Of a stretch of DNA of 64,000 bases, positions 34,901 through 44,044 are shown in pieces. Numbering within the stretch: the first letter of the stretch is position 1; every line of letters starts with the position of its first letter. The notes beneath the pieces are model-generated. The model ran no database searches. It was not told the origin of the DNA and saw only the letters and a list, made by a program, of their open reading frames with translations. This DNA comes from Ancylostoma caninum (Eukaryota; Nematoda; Chromadorea; Rhabditida; Ancylostomatidae). Location of the stretch: contig JBAJFG010000479.1 of assembly GCA_037903475.1 (NCBI GenBank), positions 1,846,501 through 1,910,500 on the forward strand, written 5' to 3'. A program made the position numbers and the translations under genes.

Positions 34901-36889
34901 GACCAAATATAGGAGACGGCCATGAATGCTCGGCCAGGACATGGAGCGAATAGACGGCACGGGCGAAGACGTGGTGGTGCCCAGACGTTGAGCTCTCTGC
35001 TCCATTGACGTCCTCGATTGGGCTCCTCCTCTCCTTATACAGTATCTTGGCGCGGCAGAAGTTCACCGGTCTGAAAACAAAGATTTAACGATAGGCATGA
35101 GAATGACTACATTACACTAAGTAGAATCTAAGGCATTTAGCTTGGAATTCAAAGCAAAAAGAATGGGAGATTTACACTTCACGGGAGTCGTCCCTCCTTG
35201 GCTGTTTCGAGCCTTCGCTACGATCGCCGCCTTCTCTGCATCTCCTCTCACCATGTCGATGTCCGTCCTTTGATTCATCCATATTTTTGCACTCCGGGTG
35301 ATCAGCTGAATGTCTGGAGAACCCTTGTTGTCGACCTTTGGTGCTGTCCCCGAGGCGTTTCGTTCCTTCGCCTCGTCGTTCCTCGGCTCGGTGGCGGAGC
35401 CCCATCCTGATGTCTAGCAGCTCCCAATCAAGGAGAGCTTCCTGGGAGTACAGCCCTTCTCTGCTATCTTTCAATTGAGGAAGTGACTTCGATCATCGCA
35501 TCACACCGTTTTTCCACTTCTGTTCGATCGCCAGCATTGAATTCCATCATTGTGTTTCGGAATTGGCGTATTTCCCTTCCGTTGTCAATTTCTGTTGTCG
35601 TATGCGATCGTCGTCACTCCTACTGGGAATGACATGGGGAATAGAATTTCATCGAGCTTTACTCCTAGAGCGACCTGGTTGTGCATTACCTCTGATGACT
35701 TCGCATTTTTCTCAAGTGTCTGGATAACTGACTCCATAATCGGCGTGATTTTCTCGAGTTCCTCCACAGTTGATCGAAATTCTCGAAGCATCTCCTTGTT
35801 GAGTTTACTTTTTTAACCCACTGCTCAAGTCTCTTCATCAGCTCCAGTGCGTCCGAAGATGATACTGTGGCCGGTGCGTATCGTCCGACCTTTGACTTCA
35901 ACTGGAAGGACCATTGGCGTAGTCTTGAGCTCCTGATTTTCATCCAGTATGGCGGAGAGCCTGATTACTGTCCGTATGAGCAATCGTTTTCGCATAGACA
36001 GCGTTGTAGTCATGAGTGCAAGATGATCATGTGAGCGTGCAGGTGACGGGACGTAACCTACAAAGCCAGAACAACGTGCAGGAGAACGTGCGCGAACTCA
36101 ACTTTTCTGTTCCTTGTCCTTGGTTCGCTAGTGGCTATGCATCATATGTCTCACGGCTCGGTGACCATTTTGATGCCGCATGGTTACGACACCCAAACAG
36201 CGGACGATTTATTCCTTCAAGTTTGGGTAATTAAACCTTTAATATTGCTTCCTTTCAACAAACAATAAGCTGCACGAAAACATATGACCAAATGAGAACA
36301 AATGAAATTAGGACAAATGATCGAATGAAACGAATGAAGAGAGGATAAAATAATCAAATAAACATATTATAGATGAAAGGAGATAAAATGACCAAAGGAA
36401 TAAAGGCGACTGAAATGGTAGACGCCGAATTGCTTAACAGTATACTCCTTATGTACAATGATTTGTGGGTGGAGCAGGCGACATTAGCAACCGACTGATA
36501 GACCTGTTGATAAAGGAATGTTGTGGTAGATCTCCGTTTGATATCATTCTCTGACCTTACAAATGAGTCATCACCGCTGCAATATACTAAAATAAATTAG
36601 CCAAAATAGAGACGTGGGAAATCTCTTTAAGATCCTCTGCTGATTGCAAGGCACCTGACAAGTTGCCCACGGTTTTCTTCCAAAAGCTTTCCCCTTTTAT
36701 TTGCAGCAAGAACCAAAATCTGAGTCACATGATTCGTCATCCATGGCATCCAACGTCACCACAACTACGGAGAGCCCCTCGAATTCGTCCATGGCCGCGG
36801 TGTTGACAGAGAAAGTGGACAAGGGAGGAAATTTCACTATCAGCGACCATCCCTTCTCGGCTGTTAAGCTTCCTGAAATAAAGCCATGA
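16940..36889 (+). CDS. Secreted cysteine-rich protein with acidic tail, spread over 20 kb
   Basis: I assemble nine exons with matching phases: 16940-17021, 18373-18490, 19684-19795, 19870-20165, 27138-27260, 28035-28113, 28177-28270, 28652-28773 and 36707-36889 (TGA). The product is 402 residues. Residues 1-19 are a signal peptide ending LVQA. Residues 60-290 carry 19 cysteines, nine of them in exon 4 (including KCKSC and CYC). Residues about 285-342 are rich in E and K, and the last 60 are rich in S and T. It has no membrane segment, so secretion is likely. I recognise no family. Intron 4 (7 kb) holds a CR1-like retrotransposon and intron 8 (7.9 kb) an LTR-like helicase element, both antisense. 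A candidate extra exon starts at 20575 in the same phase as exon 5, so the link from exon 4 is the least certain join. Confidence 0.72.
17468..18064. mobile_element. 597 bp terminal-inverted-repeat element in intron 1
   Basis: The left end TACTCTGGTGATTTTACACC is mirrored at the right end (GGTGTAAAATTACCAGAGTA), and the match extends through CGG.GGTTTCCGCCT for about 33 bp. Subterminal sequence contains repeated GGAATTTAGCCGGAATTT-like units in both halves. There is no coding capacity. It lies in the first intron of the secreted-protein gene. Confidence 0.82.
20512..20888. repeat. Intronic direct repeat flanking a candidate exon
   Basis: TTTTTACATCATGACGA.TCTGAATATAT.ATTTCT occurs at 20512-20556 and again at 20841-20888. 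Each copy is followed by an AG acceptor (gctgcag at 20574 and caacaacag near 20900). The block looks tandemly duplicated and diverged. The frame after the first acceptor stays open for about 80 codons in the phase left by exon 4. Confidence 0.5.
21609..21755. mobile_element. 147 bp MITE, copy 1
   Basis: The left terminus TACAGTCTGTTCCA.CAGCGACGATAGTTGAG is inverted at the right end (caactattgtcggtggtggaacgcactata). It has TA at both ends, a pyrimidine-rich centre and no coding capacity. The same family recurs at 52229-52375 with exactly the same length, at 57234-57374 inverted, and as a decayed copy near 60465-60590. Confidence 0.8.
22276..23125 (-). other. 3' region of the non-LTR element
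   Basis: Between the ORF2 stop and the ATTT-repeat tail. Small ORFs in it (22339-22611 and 22556-22771, minus) show no motif. I treat it as 3' untranslated sequence, although a separate insertion within it cannot be excluded. Confidence 0.5.
23126..25950 (-). pseudogene. ORF2: endonuclease and reverse transcriptase of the non-LTR element
   Basis: The C-terminal 848 codons (25672-23126) are open. The apurinic endonuclease part shows [21 protein letters not shown] and the catalytic-type SDHNVVSF. The reverse transcriptase shows [26 protein letters not shown] and the active-site YADD in MYADDIKLY, then the usual C-terminal [11 protein letters not shown] thumb-like region. The endonuclease N-terminus ([15 protein letters not shown]) lies in another frame (25929-25660), so one frameshift near 25680 breaks ORF2. 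Otherwise the catalytic residues are intact, suggesting a fairly young copy. Confidence 0.9.
25968..26633 (-). CDS. ORF1 of the non-LTR element
   Basis: 221 codons from the ATG at 26633. The N-terminal third is rich in S, N and K; the rest is charged, with the segments [24 protein letters not shown] and a basic C-terminus ([20 protein letters not shown]). This pattern is typical of the RNA-binding ORF1 protein of CR1-like elements in worms, where a charged middle domain precedes a basic tail. The open frame extends further upstream to 26906 without a better start. No CCHC knuckle is visible. It ends a few bases before ORF2 begins in another frame. Confidence 0.7.
   Translation of the reverse strand: MSQRITTAASSKKKENVDSNNTVDSAALDVDCSKLSTKEILDFVIARNKDPVIGKFMQTLADRLPGEIADCVEADRRARSVVIAGVAEPRESRPSVRQSLDEEKVSEILDVLGVQCRPNDVYRLGKFDKSKPRLLKVVLPSRSHWSTVLANAHRLRSSEFSRIFVRRSMTRAERQKEFDLRQEARDRNGKAGSRQWVVYRGELRKTSELPLKATSPGSGNV
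27520..27612 (+). repeat. tRNA-like (SINE-type) segment
   Basis: GCGGCTCACTTAGGTGGAAGC resembles a D-arm with an A box, and GTGTTCGAACACC 35 bases on is a good T-arm and B box. The acceptor stem does not pair well, so this is more likely a tRNA-derived SINE head than a tRNA gene. It sits in intron 5 of the secreted-protein gene. Confidence 0.4.
28782..28992 (-). repeat. Repeat B, copy joined to repeat A
   Basis: Related to 36149-36355. Shared features are CTCACGGCTCGGTGA at one edge, the AAACAGCG.ACGATTTATTCC stretch, and AACAAACAATA. It begins eight bases inside the intron after the exon ending at 28773. Confidence 0.7.
28993..29402 (-). repeat. Repeat A, copy downstream of the helicase
   Basis: About 410 bp matching 34760-35178 in the same orientation with scattered substitutions and small indels. 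Read on the minus strand it starts TGCAAGTCTCC and contains CTGTATAAGGAGAGG, a probable TATA box. Together with the following repeat B it forms a candidate LTR. Confidence 0.8.
29449..31275 (-). pseudogene. Decayed superfamily 1 (UPF1/MOV10-type) RNA/DNA helicase
   Basis: Successive minus-strand frames (31275-31054, 31051-30413, 30518-30198, 30247-29813, 30030-29449, 29837-29472) carry the ordered SF1 motifs: a degenerate Walker A (DSAYGAGRS at about 30830), Walker B-like [11 protein letters not shown] (about 30270), motif [14 protein letters not shown] (about 30195), a YRPH motif (about 30070), [11 protein letters not shown] (motif V, about 29740) and [13 protein letters not shown] (motif VI, about 29630). 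At least four frame changes separate them, none with convincing full-length introns, so the gene is broken. The Walker A lysine is replaced by arginine. Motif order and the SAQGSE and NVAFSRAK signatures place it in the UPF1-like group. The N-terminal part continues from the zinc-knuckle frame. Confidence 0.8.
31193..32489 (-). pseudogene. Gag-like protein with a CCHC zinc knuckle
   Basis: The main frame (32284-31193, 363 codons) has [14 protein letters not shown], a CCHC knuckle with spacing C-x2-C-x4-H-x4-C. It is preceded by an R/N-rich stretch and followed by a Q/N-rich and then a P-rich region. A short upstream frame (32489-32265) ends in a capsid-like piece ([20 protein letters not shown]) and joins the main frame after a frameshift near 32275; a TTTTACAG acceptor just upstream could also mark an intron. 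The main frame runs into the helicase N-terminus near 31275 through a further shift. The arrangement suggests a gag-type nucleic-acid-binding protein fused to, or read together with, the helicase. Confidence 0.65.
32490..33240. other. Sequence upstream of the zinc-knuckle frame
   Basis: Contains a TATA-like CATATAAAGGC on the minus strand near 32990 and a 94-codon minus-strand ORF (32790-33074) without motifs. It may be a leader or a terminal repeat of the zinc-knuckle/helicase unit, but I find no second copy in the window. Confidence 0.4.
33241..34429. mobile_element. 1.2 kb non-autonomous DNA transposon with TGTCGCGACA arrays
   Basis: The left end CTGGGCCGGTAGTAAACCCC is inverted at the right end (GGGGTTTACTACCAGCCCTG), about 22 bp with two mismatches. 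Both subterminal regions contain repeats of the self-complementary TGTCGCGACA (33263-33274, about 34263 and 34300) and partial TCGCGA copies. Such clusters are typical transposase-binding arrays. I see no transposase ORF. I could not find a clean target duplication. The element is nested in the LTR-like element. Confidence 0.78.
33409..33478 (+). repeat. tRNA-like segment inside the DNA transposon
   Basis: TGGCCTAGTGGTTAGTGCG is a good A box region and GGTTCGCTTCC a near-perfect B box, 40 bases apart. Acceptor-stem pairing is poor, so it is better read as a tRNA pseudogene or SINE head than as a working tRNA. Confidence 0.5.
34430..34759. other. Unassigned interval of the LTR-like element
   Basis: Between the DNA transposon and repeat A. 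No gene or repeat partner is seen in the window. Confidence 0.45.
34760..35178 (-). repeat. Repeat A, copy directly after the gag fragment
   Basis: Direct repeat of 28993-29402. The preceding gag frame reads straight into it and stops at its first bases (TAA at 35174-35172), so gag is cut exactly at the repeat border. This looks like a deletion or recombination junction at an LTR start. Confidence 0.8.
35172..36013 (-). pseudogene. Pao-type gag N-terminal region
   Basis: The ATG at 36013 opens [19 protein letters not shown], resembling the amphipathic N-terminus of Bel/Pao gag proteins. Further frames (35943-35686, 35791-35585, 35474-35172) continue with coiled-coil-like segments ([19 protein letters not shown]) and an arginine/histidine-rich end. 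Frame changes separate the pieces. A leader of about 135 bases separates the ATG from repeat B. The family call rests on the N-terminal pattern and is moderate. Confidence 0.5.
36149..36355 (-). repeat. Repeat B, copy upstream of gag
   Basis: Related to 28782-28992. On the minus strand it ends at ...CCGAGCCGTGAGA just before the gag leader, as the 3' end of a 5' LTR would. The A part expected upstream is missing; 36356-36410 instead holds related CATTTTATC-type short repeats. Confidence 0.65.
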
Positions 36890-38387
36890 TAGCCTTGTAA
36901 ATCTGGATAGGGAATACCTACTTATGTCTGTTTACCTGTCTATCTGCGTGGCCAAATGTTCACCTCTCTGTTTGCTTATCATTTGCCGGCGTAGGTGTTC
37001 ATTTAGTGCGGGATTCTCATTTTCTAGGCAACATGTGAATTGTGCCATATGAATGCATTTTTATGCCTGTATCAAGCTTGTGTTCAAGCAATCTTGTCAT
37101 ATTTTTTGCGATTTTTTATTTATTCGTTTGTACATTCATTCATTCATTTCATCAGTAATTTTTTCACTAAGCTGTGGTGATCTTTTTTTCAAATATATAT
37201 AGTCCTTCTCAAAAATACTTGCTTCACGCTTCACCGCCCATCTGTCAAGCCGCGCCGCATCACCTATGTATTATCATACGTGGTGTGACGTGGCTAAGCA
37301 GACGGGCGGTTCAGCGTGGGGCAAGATTTTATAAGAAAGATAAGAAATGTATGTAAGGTCACATGAACTTCCCCTAGCCATAAACAAAAACCTTAAAGGT
37401 AGCATCCACAGAAATTCTCCCCTCTAAAAAGAGTCGCTTACAAGGCAGCGGGCCGCTGGACAATCGCAACAGTAAGGTGAACATCATGAATTGCCGTCTA
37501 CCTGCGAAGATAGTGCCGTGGACACATCTGCCGCTGTGGACAAAAACGTTTAGTCGCGCCAGCCAACGCCTTTACAGGATGTGTGCGTGTGGTTTAGCGG
37601 AAGCTGGTTTATGGAATTCGTACCATTTGCAGGTTTCCGTGCCAGGACCCATCACGGAACACTCGTCCGCGCTGTGGACACATATGAAATACCCCCAACA
37701 TTTTTTCTGTTTTTCGCGTGTTTCACGCTACTTTATCGTTGTCGATGAGTTCATCATCCCCAAAAACCCCGATATACCGCGGAATCTTCAACCCAAATTT
37801 TTCCGTGAGTGCTGCCTTTAACTAATGTTAGTAAGCTGTTTAGAACATGTAAATACTCCACAGTGCGTAATACTGCGGTGTGAATGTTGTTCAACGGTAC
37901 TGCAATAAGTATTCAGTGACAACTAGATTTTTTTTATTCCAGAAACAAAAATTATGGGCTTCATGGCTTTCCAGTACTTATGCTTTGTGTTCACCACTAA
38001 AATCTATCCCAGAGAAACCTTGTTTGAATTCGTTGTTCTACGACTTGATACATAACGGACAGTACGATCCACCGGTGGGTTGTATCTGTTTTTACTAGCT
38101 TTCTTTGAAGGAATTTTCCCAAAATCTCCACATGTGGGTTATTTCACACATTGACTACAAATATGATATTCATTTCGTACTGTGGCGCAGAACTGTGAGA
38201 TTACGGTGGGCACACTGTAAATACTGTAGATGTATTTTCACCAATGATTCAGTGAAACTTGGCACAGTGTGTAGGGTTAACATTTGACATTTTGAATACG
38301 AAAATGACTTCCATTTTACACCGTAGTGCATTTTTACACGGTTACTCTAGCCATACTGCAAATACAGTTTTTCTTCCGGAGCACTTG

Positions 38388-38600
38388 TGGACAGGGGTTA
38401 TTTCACATAATGATCACGAATACAGCATCCACTTCGCATGCTAACAAAATTTTGGGAAGTTGCCGAAAAAAGTCGGCTCATTGTGTATAGTTCCTCACAA
38501 TCCGAGTGGTACTGTATTCGTACCGTAACTCTTCAAAAGCTCGTTTCGGTGCAGAATTCATGAGGTATTCGTGATCGTGATGTGAAATAACCCCATTGTG
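38388..38600. repeat. Foldback repeat, about 210 bp
   Basis: GGGGTTATTTCACATAATGATCACGAATAC at 38394-38423 (first 20 bases GGGGTTATTTCACATAATGA) is inverted at 38564-38594 with two or three mismatches. Outer sequence pairs less well. A related GGGTTATTTCACACATTGA.TACAAATA half-copy lies at about 38131-38165. Confidence 0.6.
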
Positions 38601-40682
38601 AACAACCAGATGCTAAGAAAGGTGAATGTACACTTCTACAGTATGAATAAGCTAACCCTGCAGAAAGGCCTCCACATGAAAAAATGGGCATCATATTCGT
38701 TATCAGTGGTCCAAATATACCCTTTTCGCAGCTTCCTCTCTGAGGGTGAAACACCGCGTTGCTTTAAAGTGGCTCAAAACCCAAAATGCGCATTGTCTTC
38801 AATGTGTTAAAATATTGAAATCGATCCAAGATTAGTCTACAGAGTTTTAATTGAAAAAAAAGAACTTCTACAACTATCCTGGAAAAACGAAGGTGCTGGT
38901 GTAATGTAGAGGAAGTGAACAGAATTAAACATTGTCCATGACATTTGTGTTAGTACATTATTATTTAGCAGAAGAAGCTTAATCCCCTTTGCAAACGTCA
39001 CCAGACAGCTCTGAATCAGCTAATCTGAAAAAAACGCCATCAGCTGACTGCGTAGTTGGAGAGCTCCCTTGAAAAAGTAAAGCTCAATTGTTTCACCTGA
39101 ACATGTGCATTCTGAACAATTAAGCTTTTCTTTGTTCTTGTGAATGCATACATATGTGCCATAACGCTTCTTGAAAATTAGTCACTTCTTCATCTGCGAA
39201 TTCCTTCACGTCTTCCAAAGGCATTATTAAAATTCCATTGGAACAAGCCGTACGGTACACGCTGCTTTTAATCGCTTTTTTCGCTTAGGCTATATTCATT
39301 TTAGAGCATTTTTCCTGGAGGTTTTGTTTCATATAAGTTTTTTTTGGGCATGCTGCTCATTAATTGCCAAAATAGAAGTCACTATTCCATCTCAGTTGCT
39401 ATTATGCTACTTTTTGCCGCATTTACTACGTATTTCACTGAATTGTTGGTACGAAGAAGAAGAAGTTGGTACGAAGGTAAACAAGCATTTTTCATTAGGG
39501 TAAATAAAATCATTAGGTAACAAACATTGAATTAACCCACTCTAATTCAGAATATGGGTACAGTAACTGGTAATAAATTTACTAACTTTCTGCTGTAGTC
39601 AGTACTGATTATTCCTCCCCCCCCCCAGCCCACCCCATTCTCACTTTTGTACACTTCTCTTCTTTCAGTAGTTTAGTTTATTCTTTTTTTTTTTTTGAAA
39701 CAGAGCCTCGAGTTTTTTTTTTCTCCTGAATAATGTAAAAGAAAATTTTCGGATGGTTAACAAAATGTACTGTTCTTGTGCATAACTAGCAAGGAAGATG
39801 TTCTCGACTAAAATGAGCTCAGATCACAGTTTGGAATCATTGCGGCCCGGAAATGACCGCTAACATAAGAGGTGTCAGAAGCAAACGTGCACTCATCTCC
39901 GCTCATCGGTCGGGAGTCGATCCCGGGTAATAGTGCGCGCAAACGGCGCCCACTAGCACTGCGCCATTCACGCCATGCGAATGACGTCCTCTGGAGACTC
40001 AGTCTCGAGGAGCTTGCGAACCACCTTCAGGAAATCTTTTCATGCAAAAATTTGCAGGATATGATTCCTTCCGGAATCAGCTGCAGTGTTTCCAAAAATT
40101 GGACAAATATTAGGAACAGTAAGCGAAAAAATACAAAAATTTAGCCTCCCTGCGATGATCTACATGACGCTGAACACACTTATAAAGAGACCTTTTTCGA
40201 AGTTAATTATACGACATGTAGAAGGTTACAGCGGGTGAGCCTCGTCCCCCTATAGCGACAAGTTTCAGTTCGGTTCAATTAAGAATCAATTAAAGATGCA
40301 GCTGCCATTAAAGGAAAAACAAGTTCGATGGCGGGAAACCAGGCTCATTACACCAACATGCATAGGTGCATGACCGGTTGTCATATTTCCACCAAGTAGC
40401 AGAAAACATAGTGCAGTAGCAGACTCACAACATAACCCTTAGTTGAAGAGTAGTCAATGATACTCGCGAGGCCACCAGTTATGGTGCAAGGTGGAAGATA
40501 CTCACTTGGCATATTTGTAGAAGATGGATATCGTTACTTTTCCTAGAATGAGAGTACTCTCGTGTCGCAGAGAACTTAGTAGCTTTGTTTACTATAAATT
40601 GTAACAATGTAACGTAATTATATGGCATAATTTGTATATATTTTTCCTGAACAAAAATTTCATGCTAATACTGCCTATACTT

Positions 40683-40857
40683 CTCGAGCAGTATCGCCGT
40701 TTTGGCCGGTGCATGGGCGGCGACGCTACTCTCCTCGATACGTATTGATTGACGGTGGTGCATGCTTGCACTGTCGTTGGTTGGCAATCGATATGCACCA
40801 AATCCACTGTCGCTACGCCCTCAGCGACCAAAACCGCTGTACTCACTCGAGGAGCAT
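40683..40857. mobile_element. Probable 175 bp MITE
   Basis: CTCGAGCAGTATCGCCGTTT near the left pairs in inverted orientation with AAACCGCTGTACTCACTCGAG at the right, with further similarity inward (GGCGACGCTAC against GTAGCG). It is imperfect and without coding capacity; the ends are not sharply defined. Confidence 0.5.
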
Positions 40858-41080
40858 AGCAGCACCCTATCGTAGGTGAGGGATACAATGGCATATACCA
40901 TATTGTTTCCTCTAACACTTTTATGGATCTATATTATACTTCAGTCATAGATCCAGAAAACACCTAAGTAACATTCTGAAGTCAACCTGTCAAGAATATC
41001 TATATAATAACGTCGAAGGCACTTAATAACCTATGCTTTATGGGTACACCGTGGTTAGTATGAGATCTATGTGATGAAAC

Positions 41081-41271
41081 CATATATGACGCTGCCAACT
41101 AATTTGTCCTCGCAAAAATGCAAAGTAGAGAATGAATGGCAGAATCCGAACGCTTCCAGTTATGCCACCATTTCATTTTCACTGTGCCATGCCCCGAACG
41201 GTCCGGATTGTGGCCATTCATTCCCAACTTGCATTTTTACGCGGACAAATTAGTTGGCAGCGTCATATATG
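41081..41271. mobile_element. 191 bp MITE with long inverted repeats
   Basis: CATATATGACGCTGCCAACT begins a left repeat of about 41 bp that recurs inverted at the right end (41230-41271) with two mismatches; weaker pairing continues to about 65 bp. The TA-rich ends fit a TA-targeting element. No coding capacity. Confidence 0.85.
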
Positions 41272-41971
41272 TTCCGAGCTCATTTATCAATCCCCAGCTT
41301 GTACAACAAAAGTGAAGTATTCATGTTGTTAAACTCAGCCACCTGTCTGGCCTCCCTCACGGACGTGGCATGTCAGCATCATAAAATATTAGGTAAGCAG
41401 ACTCAATGTAACCACCTACTTGTTTCTGCCAATTTTCTTTCGAATAGAAGATTTTTCTCTAGATTTCGGATAGAACTCACCTGCCAAACTAATACATCCA
41501 TGCCAACAAAGGACCTGCACTCTCAAACTTTGTTGCTTGTCCTGCCTACCCAGTTTACATCCATTTTCTTTCCTTTTTTTTGAGTCAAAATTGTTACACG
41601 AGTTTGATCACCAATTTATTTAATCCATTCCCAGCAAAATTCCAAAAAAAAAGGTTCTAGAGCCTCATTTTCAAAAACCTGTTCTGAGGCCCTTTGCTCT
41701 GGGGAGTCAGGGAGGGAATCAGGGAGAGAGGCACACCGACGTGACGCATCTGCTACGTGCACTCAAATGTTCAAATACAGATTTTTCCTGAATTTTTGAC
41801 GGAGATGATACACAGCACTGTGATCAGCATTCACTGACGACTCTACTAATATGAAATTTTCAAAAGCGTAGACTATGGGGCGTGGAGCACTGCCTACAAG
41901 AACGCGTGACGTTCGCATGATATCTGTATGAAATATGCATGGTGGAAACTTGTTACGGATTCAGCGTTAAA

Positions 41972-42190
41972 ATGCAACTGCTGCTATTCTATTTTAATTA
42001 TTATTTCTTGCCGTTGCCGCTGTCTGTTAGAGCTATCATTTCTCCTTCCACAAATCACTTCTCAATCGAGAGTACAGCTGGTCCAAATCAGTCGTATTTC
42101 GTGACTGGTGTGTCTCAAGGACGTGTGATTTATCCTTCAACGATTTCTGAGCCATTGATCACTTCCGTATCTCAACTTCCACAATTCTAG
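41972..42190 (+). CDS. Possible short secreted protein
   Basis: 72 codons from an internal ATG. Residues 1-22 (MQLLLFYFNYYFLPLPLSVRA) resemble a signal peptide, and the remainder is S/T-rich with no cysteine. I see no TATA box, clear splice site or recognised family. It may be accidental. Confidence 0.2.
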   Translation: MQLLLFYFNYYFLPLPLSVRAIISPSTNHFSIESTAGPNQSYFVTGVSQGRVIYPSTISEPLITSVSQLPQF

Positions 42191-43998
42191 ACCATCTTAT
42201 CCGAGATTGCTTTTTGCTGCGCAAATACCTTCTCGTGACAGTGAGCGGGAAGTAAGATTGATGCTAGGATTCGCGCTCATTCATTGCTGAGGTGCAGCAT
42301 TGATTGCTGTCGTCTGAAGAGCTTTTTCTTCTGAGAAGAAATCGCTGAAGAACTGCAATCCAGTTGTTCAGCCTCATACGCGTGGCCATGAGAGCTGCAC
42401 GACACTTTCGTCGTAATCGTAGTAGTCCATTTCGAATGTGAGTGTAACCAGTACTGGCACATAAATTGCAACTTGCTCCGCCCCACCAATTCTCCGCCAT
42501 AACTCTTTTTCTGTTTCATTCGCGCTTAACCGTCTCCGCAGCATGTGTTTCTGATGTGTTCTCGTCTAAAGTTTTATGCTGTTGTTGCTGGAATTGAAAG
42601 CAGCACTCACGAGATTTTTTAGAGATGAGTGATGTCCAGTGCAACGGCTCCCATGAAGTTTGAATAGTAGCACTCAAGGAAGTCTTGTCTGTACTCTGGC
42701 TGTCTTGTCTGTACTCCTGCTCATACGACGCGCCAGCTTACGAAGAATCTACAACTCTAGGTAAAAGTGAAGCGTATGGCGATCTCTTTCACAGCAATTT
42801 CTGAGGGAGGCTTTGAATTTTGACCAAAAAATAAGGCAGCCACCGTCGAAATTCTCGAGTCCGAGTGAAAGTCCTAATGGTGATGCACACCGGCAGCGCA
42901 TCACAAATGGTAAATGAACACAAAGAATCATGACTTACCTACGAAGCAATCCGAATCGTGTACGTGAACCCAGCCCCATTGTTCGTGTATTCACAGCGAC
43001 GACGCGTCAGCTAACAAGGACACGTCACGAACACATACATATGACCGCGCCCGTGTAACGGGACTCACGATTGTCACTGGAGCGCAACAAGACGCATGGA
43101 AGTTTGTACCACACTTCCACGGATTTCTCGCAAGTTTCTCCCTATTTCACTATTGGATATAAGTTCTAGGACGCTGAAAACTACAACATGAAGCAAATTC
43201 TTAGGCACGATTTGAGCGATTGCTGCCTTTAAGAATTAAAACAAGCCTGTGGCACCAAGTTTCACAGATTTTCACGCCCCTCCATCTAAAGCCAGTATTC
43301 ATAGACGTTCTCACTTCTGATTGTGAGATAAGTCGTGTCCTGTGCAACTGGTTGACAGTGCATCACAACACTCATCAGAACACAAAGAATTGTTACCTAT
43401 ATACTTGATATTGTAGGGAAGGACACGGCTATGTACATCCCATTGATATGTTCGTTATGATGTACGACACTCCAGCTTACGCAGGCTCGGTCACTCGCAC
43501 AACAGCGCCCAGCATTCACATGGCGGGACCCACAAACGTCATAGGAGTACATGAATTCAAAAATTGTAGGTTTTGCGCTATCTCATAACAGGATATGAGT
43601 CCTGCATCACTCGGGATCCCGGAAATCAGGAAAAATCTCGGAAACGATTTCGAAGATTCCTATGGGTTCTATGTTTGAGTAACTACGTACATCGTTTCTA
43701 CCACTATAGAAAATGTGGTGTTGGAAAGTTTGACGAGCATCACCCATTCCAAGCACTAGGTTCTGCAAATTCCCGGAACGTCGCACTCGGGACGTCGCGC
43801 CGCCGCGCGCGATTTCGCGCACCGATCCTGCTGCGTTCGGGCGTGTTCCGTGAAACACGCTTTTTGAAGTGGTTTCGTTTTAAAACGCTCAGCGCTCTCG
43901 TCGTAATTCATTCATATTTTTTACTTCTTGAAGTTCTGCGTCGTTCGTAGTTCGCCACGCCCAGTACAACACTCCACGTTTCGCTCGCTTACTTTACT

Positions 43999-44004
43999 TT
44001 TTAG
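43999..44004 (+). promoter_or_regulatory. Candidate trans-splice acceptor of the hexosaminidase gene
   Basis: TTTTTAG after a pyrimidine-rich tract, about 40 bases before the ATG at 44045. This is the usual position and form for a nematode spliced-leader acceptor. Confidence 0.45.
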
Positions 44005-44044
44005 TTGTGATGTATTAAATACTGTTATTCTGCTGGGGACTGGT

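Larger units (their letters stand above)
28782..36410 (-). mobile_element. Composite LTR-like element carrying gag, zinc knuckle and SF1 helicase
   Basis: Read on the minus strand: a partial repeat B (36355-36149), a Pao-type gag start (36013-35172), repeat A (35178-34760), a DNA-transposon insertion (34429-33241), a zinc-knuckle gag-like frame (32489-31193), a decayed SF1 helicase (about 31275-29449), then repeats A and B joined (29402-28782). Repeat A contains a TATAAGG box, and A plus B (about 620 bp) behave like a long terminal repeat starting with TG. I find no reverse transcriptase or integrase. It fills the last intron of the secreted-protein gene, antisense. It could be one rearranged element or two related ones; the boundaries are partly inference. 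Confidence 0.6.
36890..44000. other. Intergenic region rich in foldback elements
   Basis: 7 kb with no well-supported gene. It contains foldback or miniature elements (38388-38600, 40683-40857, 41081-41271), a dispersed repeat at about 42880-43190 and 43315-43560 related to 45270-45590, T- and C-rich runs near 39615-39720, and a CG-rich stretch at 43770-43870 that may belong to the promoter of the next gene. Confidence 0.6.

Noticed and set aside
43573..43950. 125-codon ORF upstream of the hexosaminidase gene
   Set aside because: Arginine-rich because of CG-rich promoter-like DNA; no splice link in frame to the first hexosaminidase exon and no family features.
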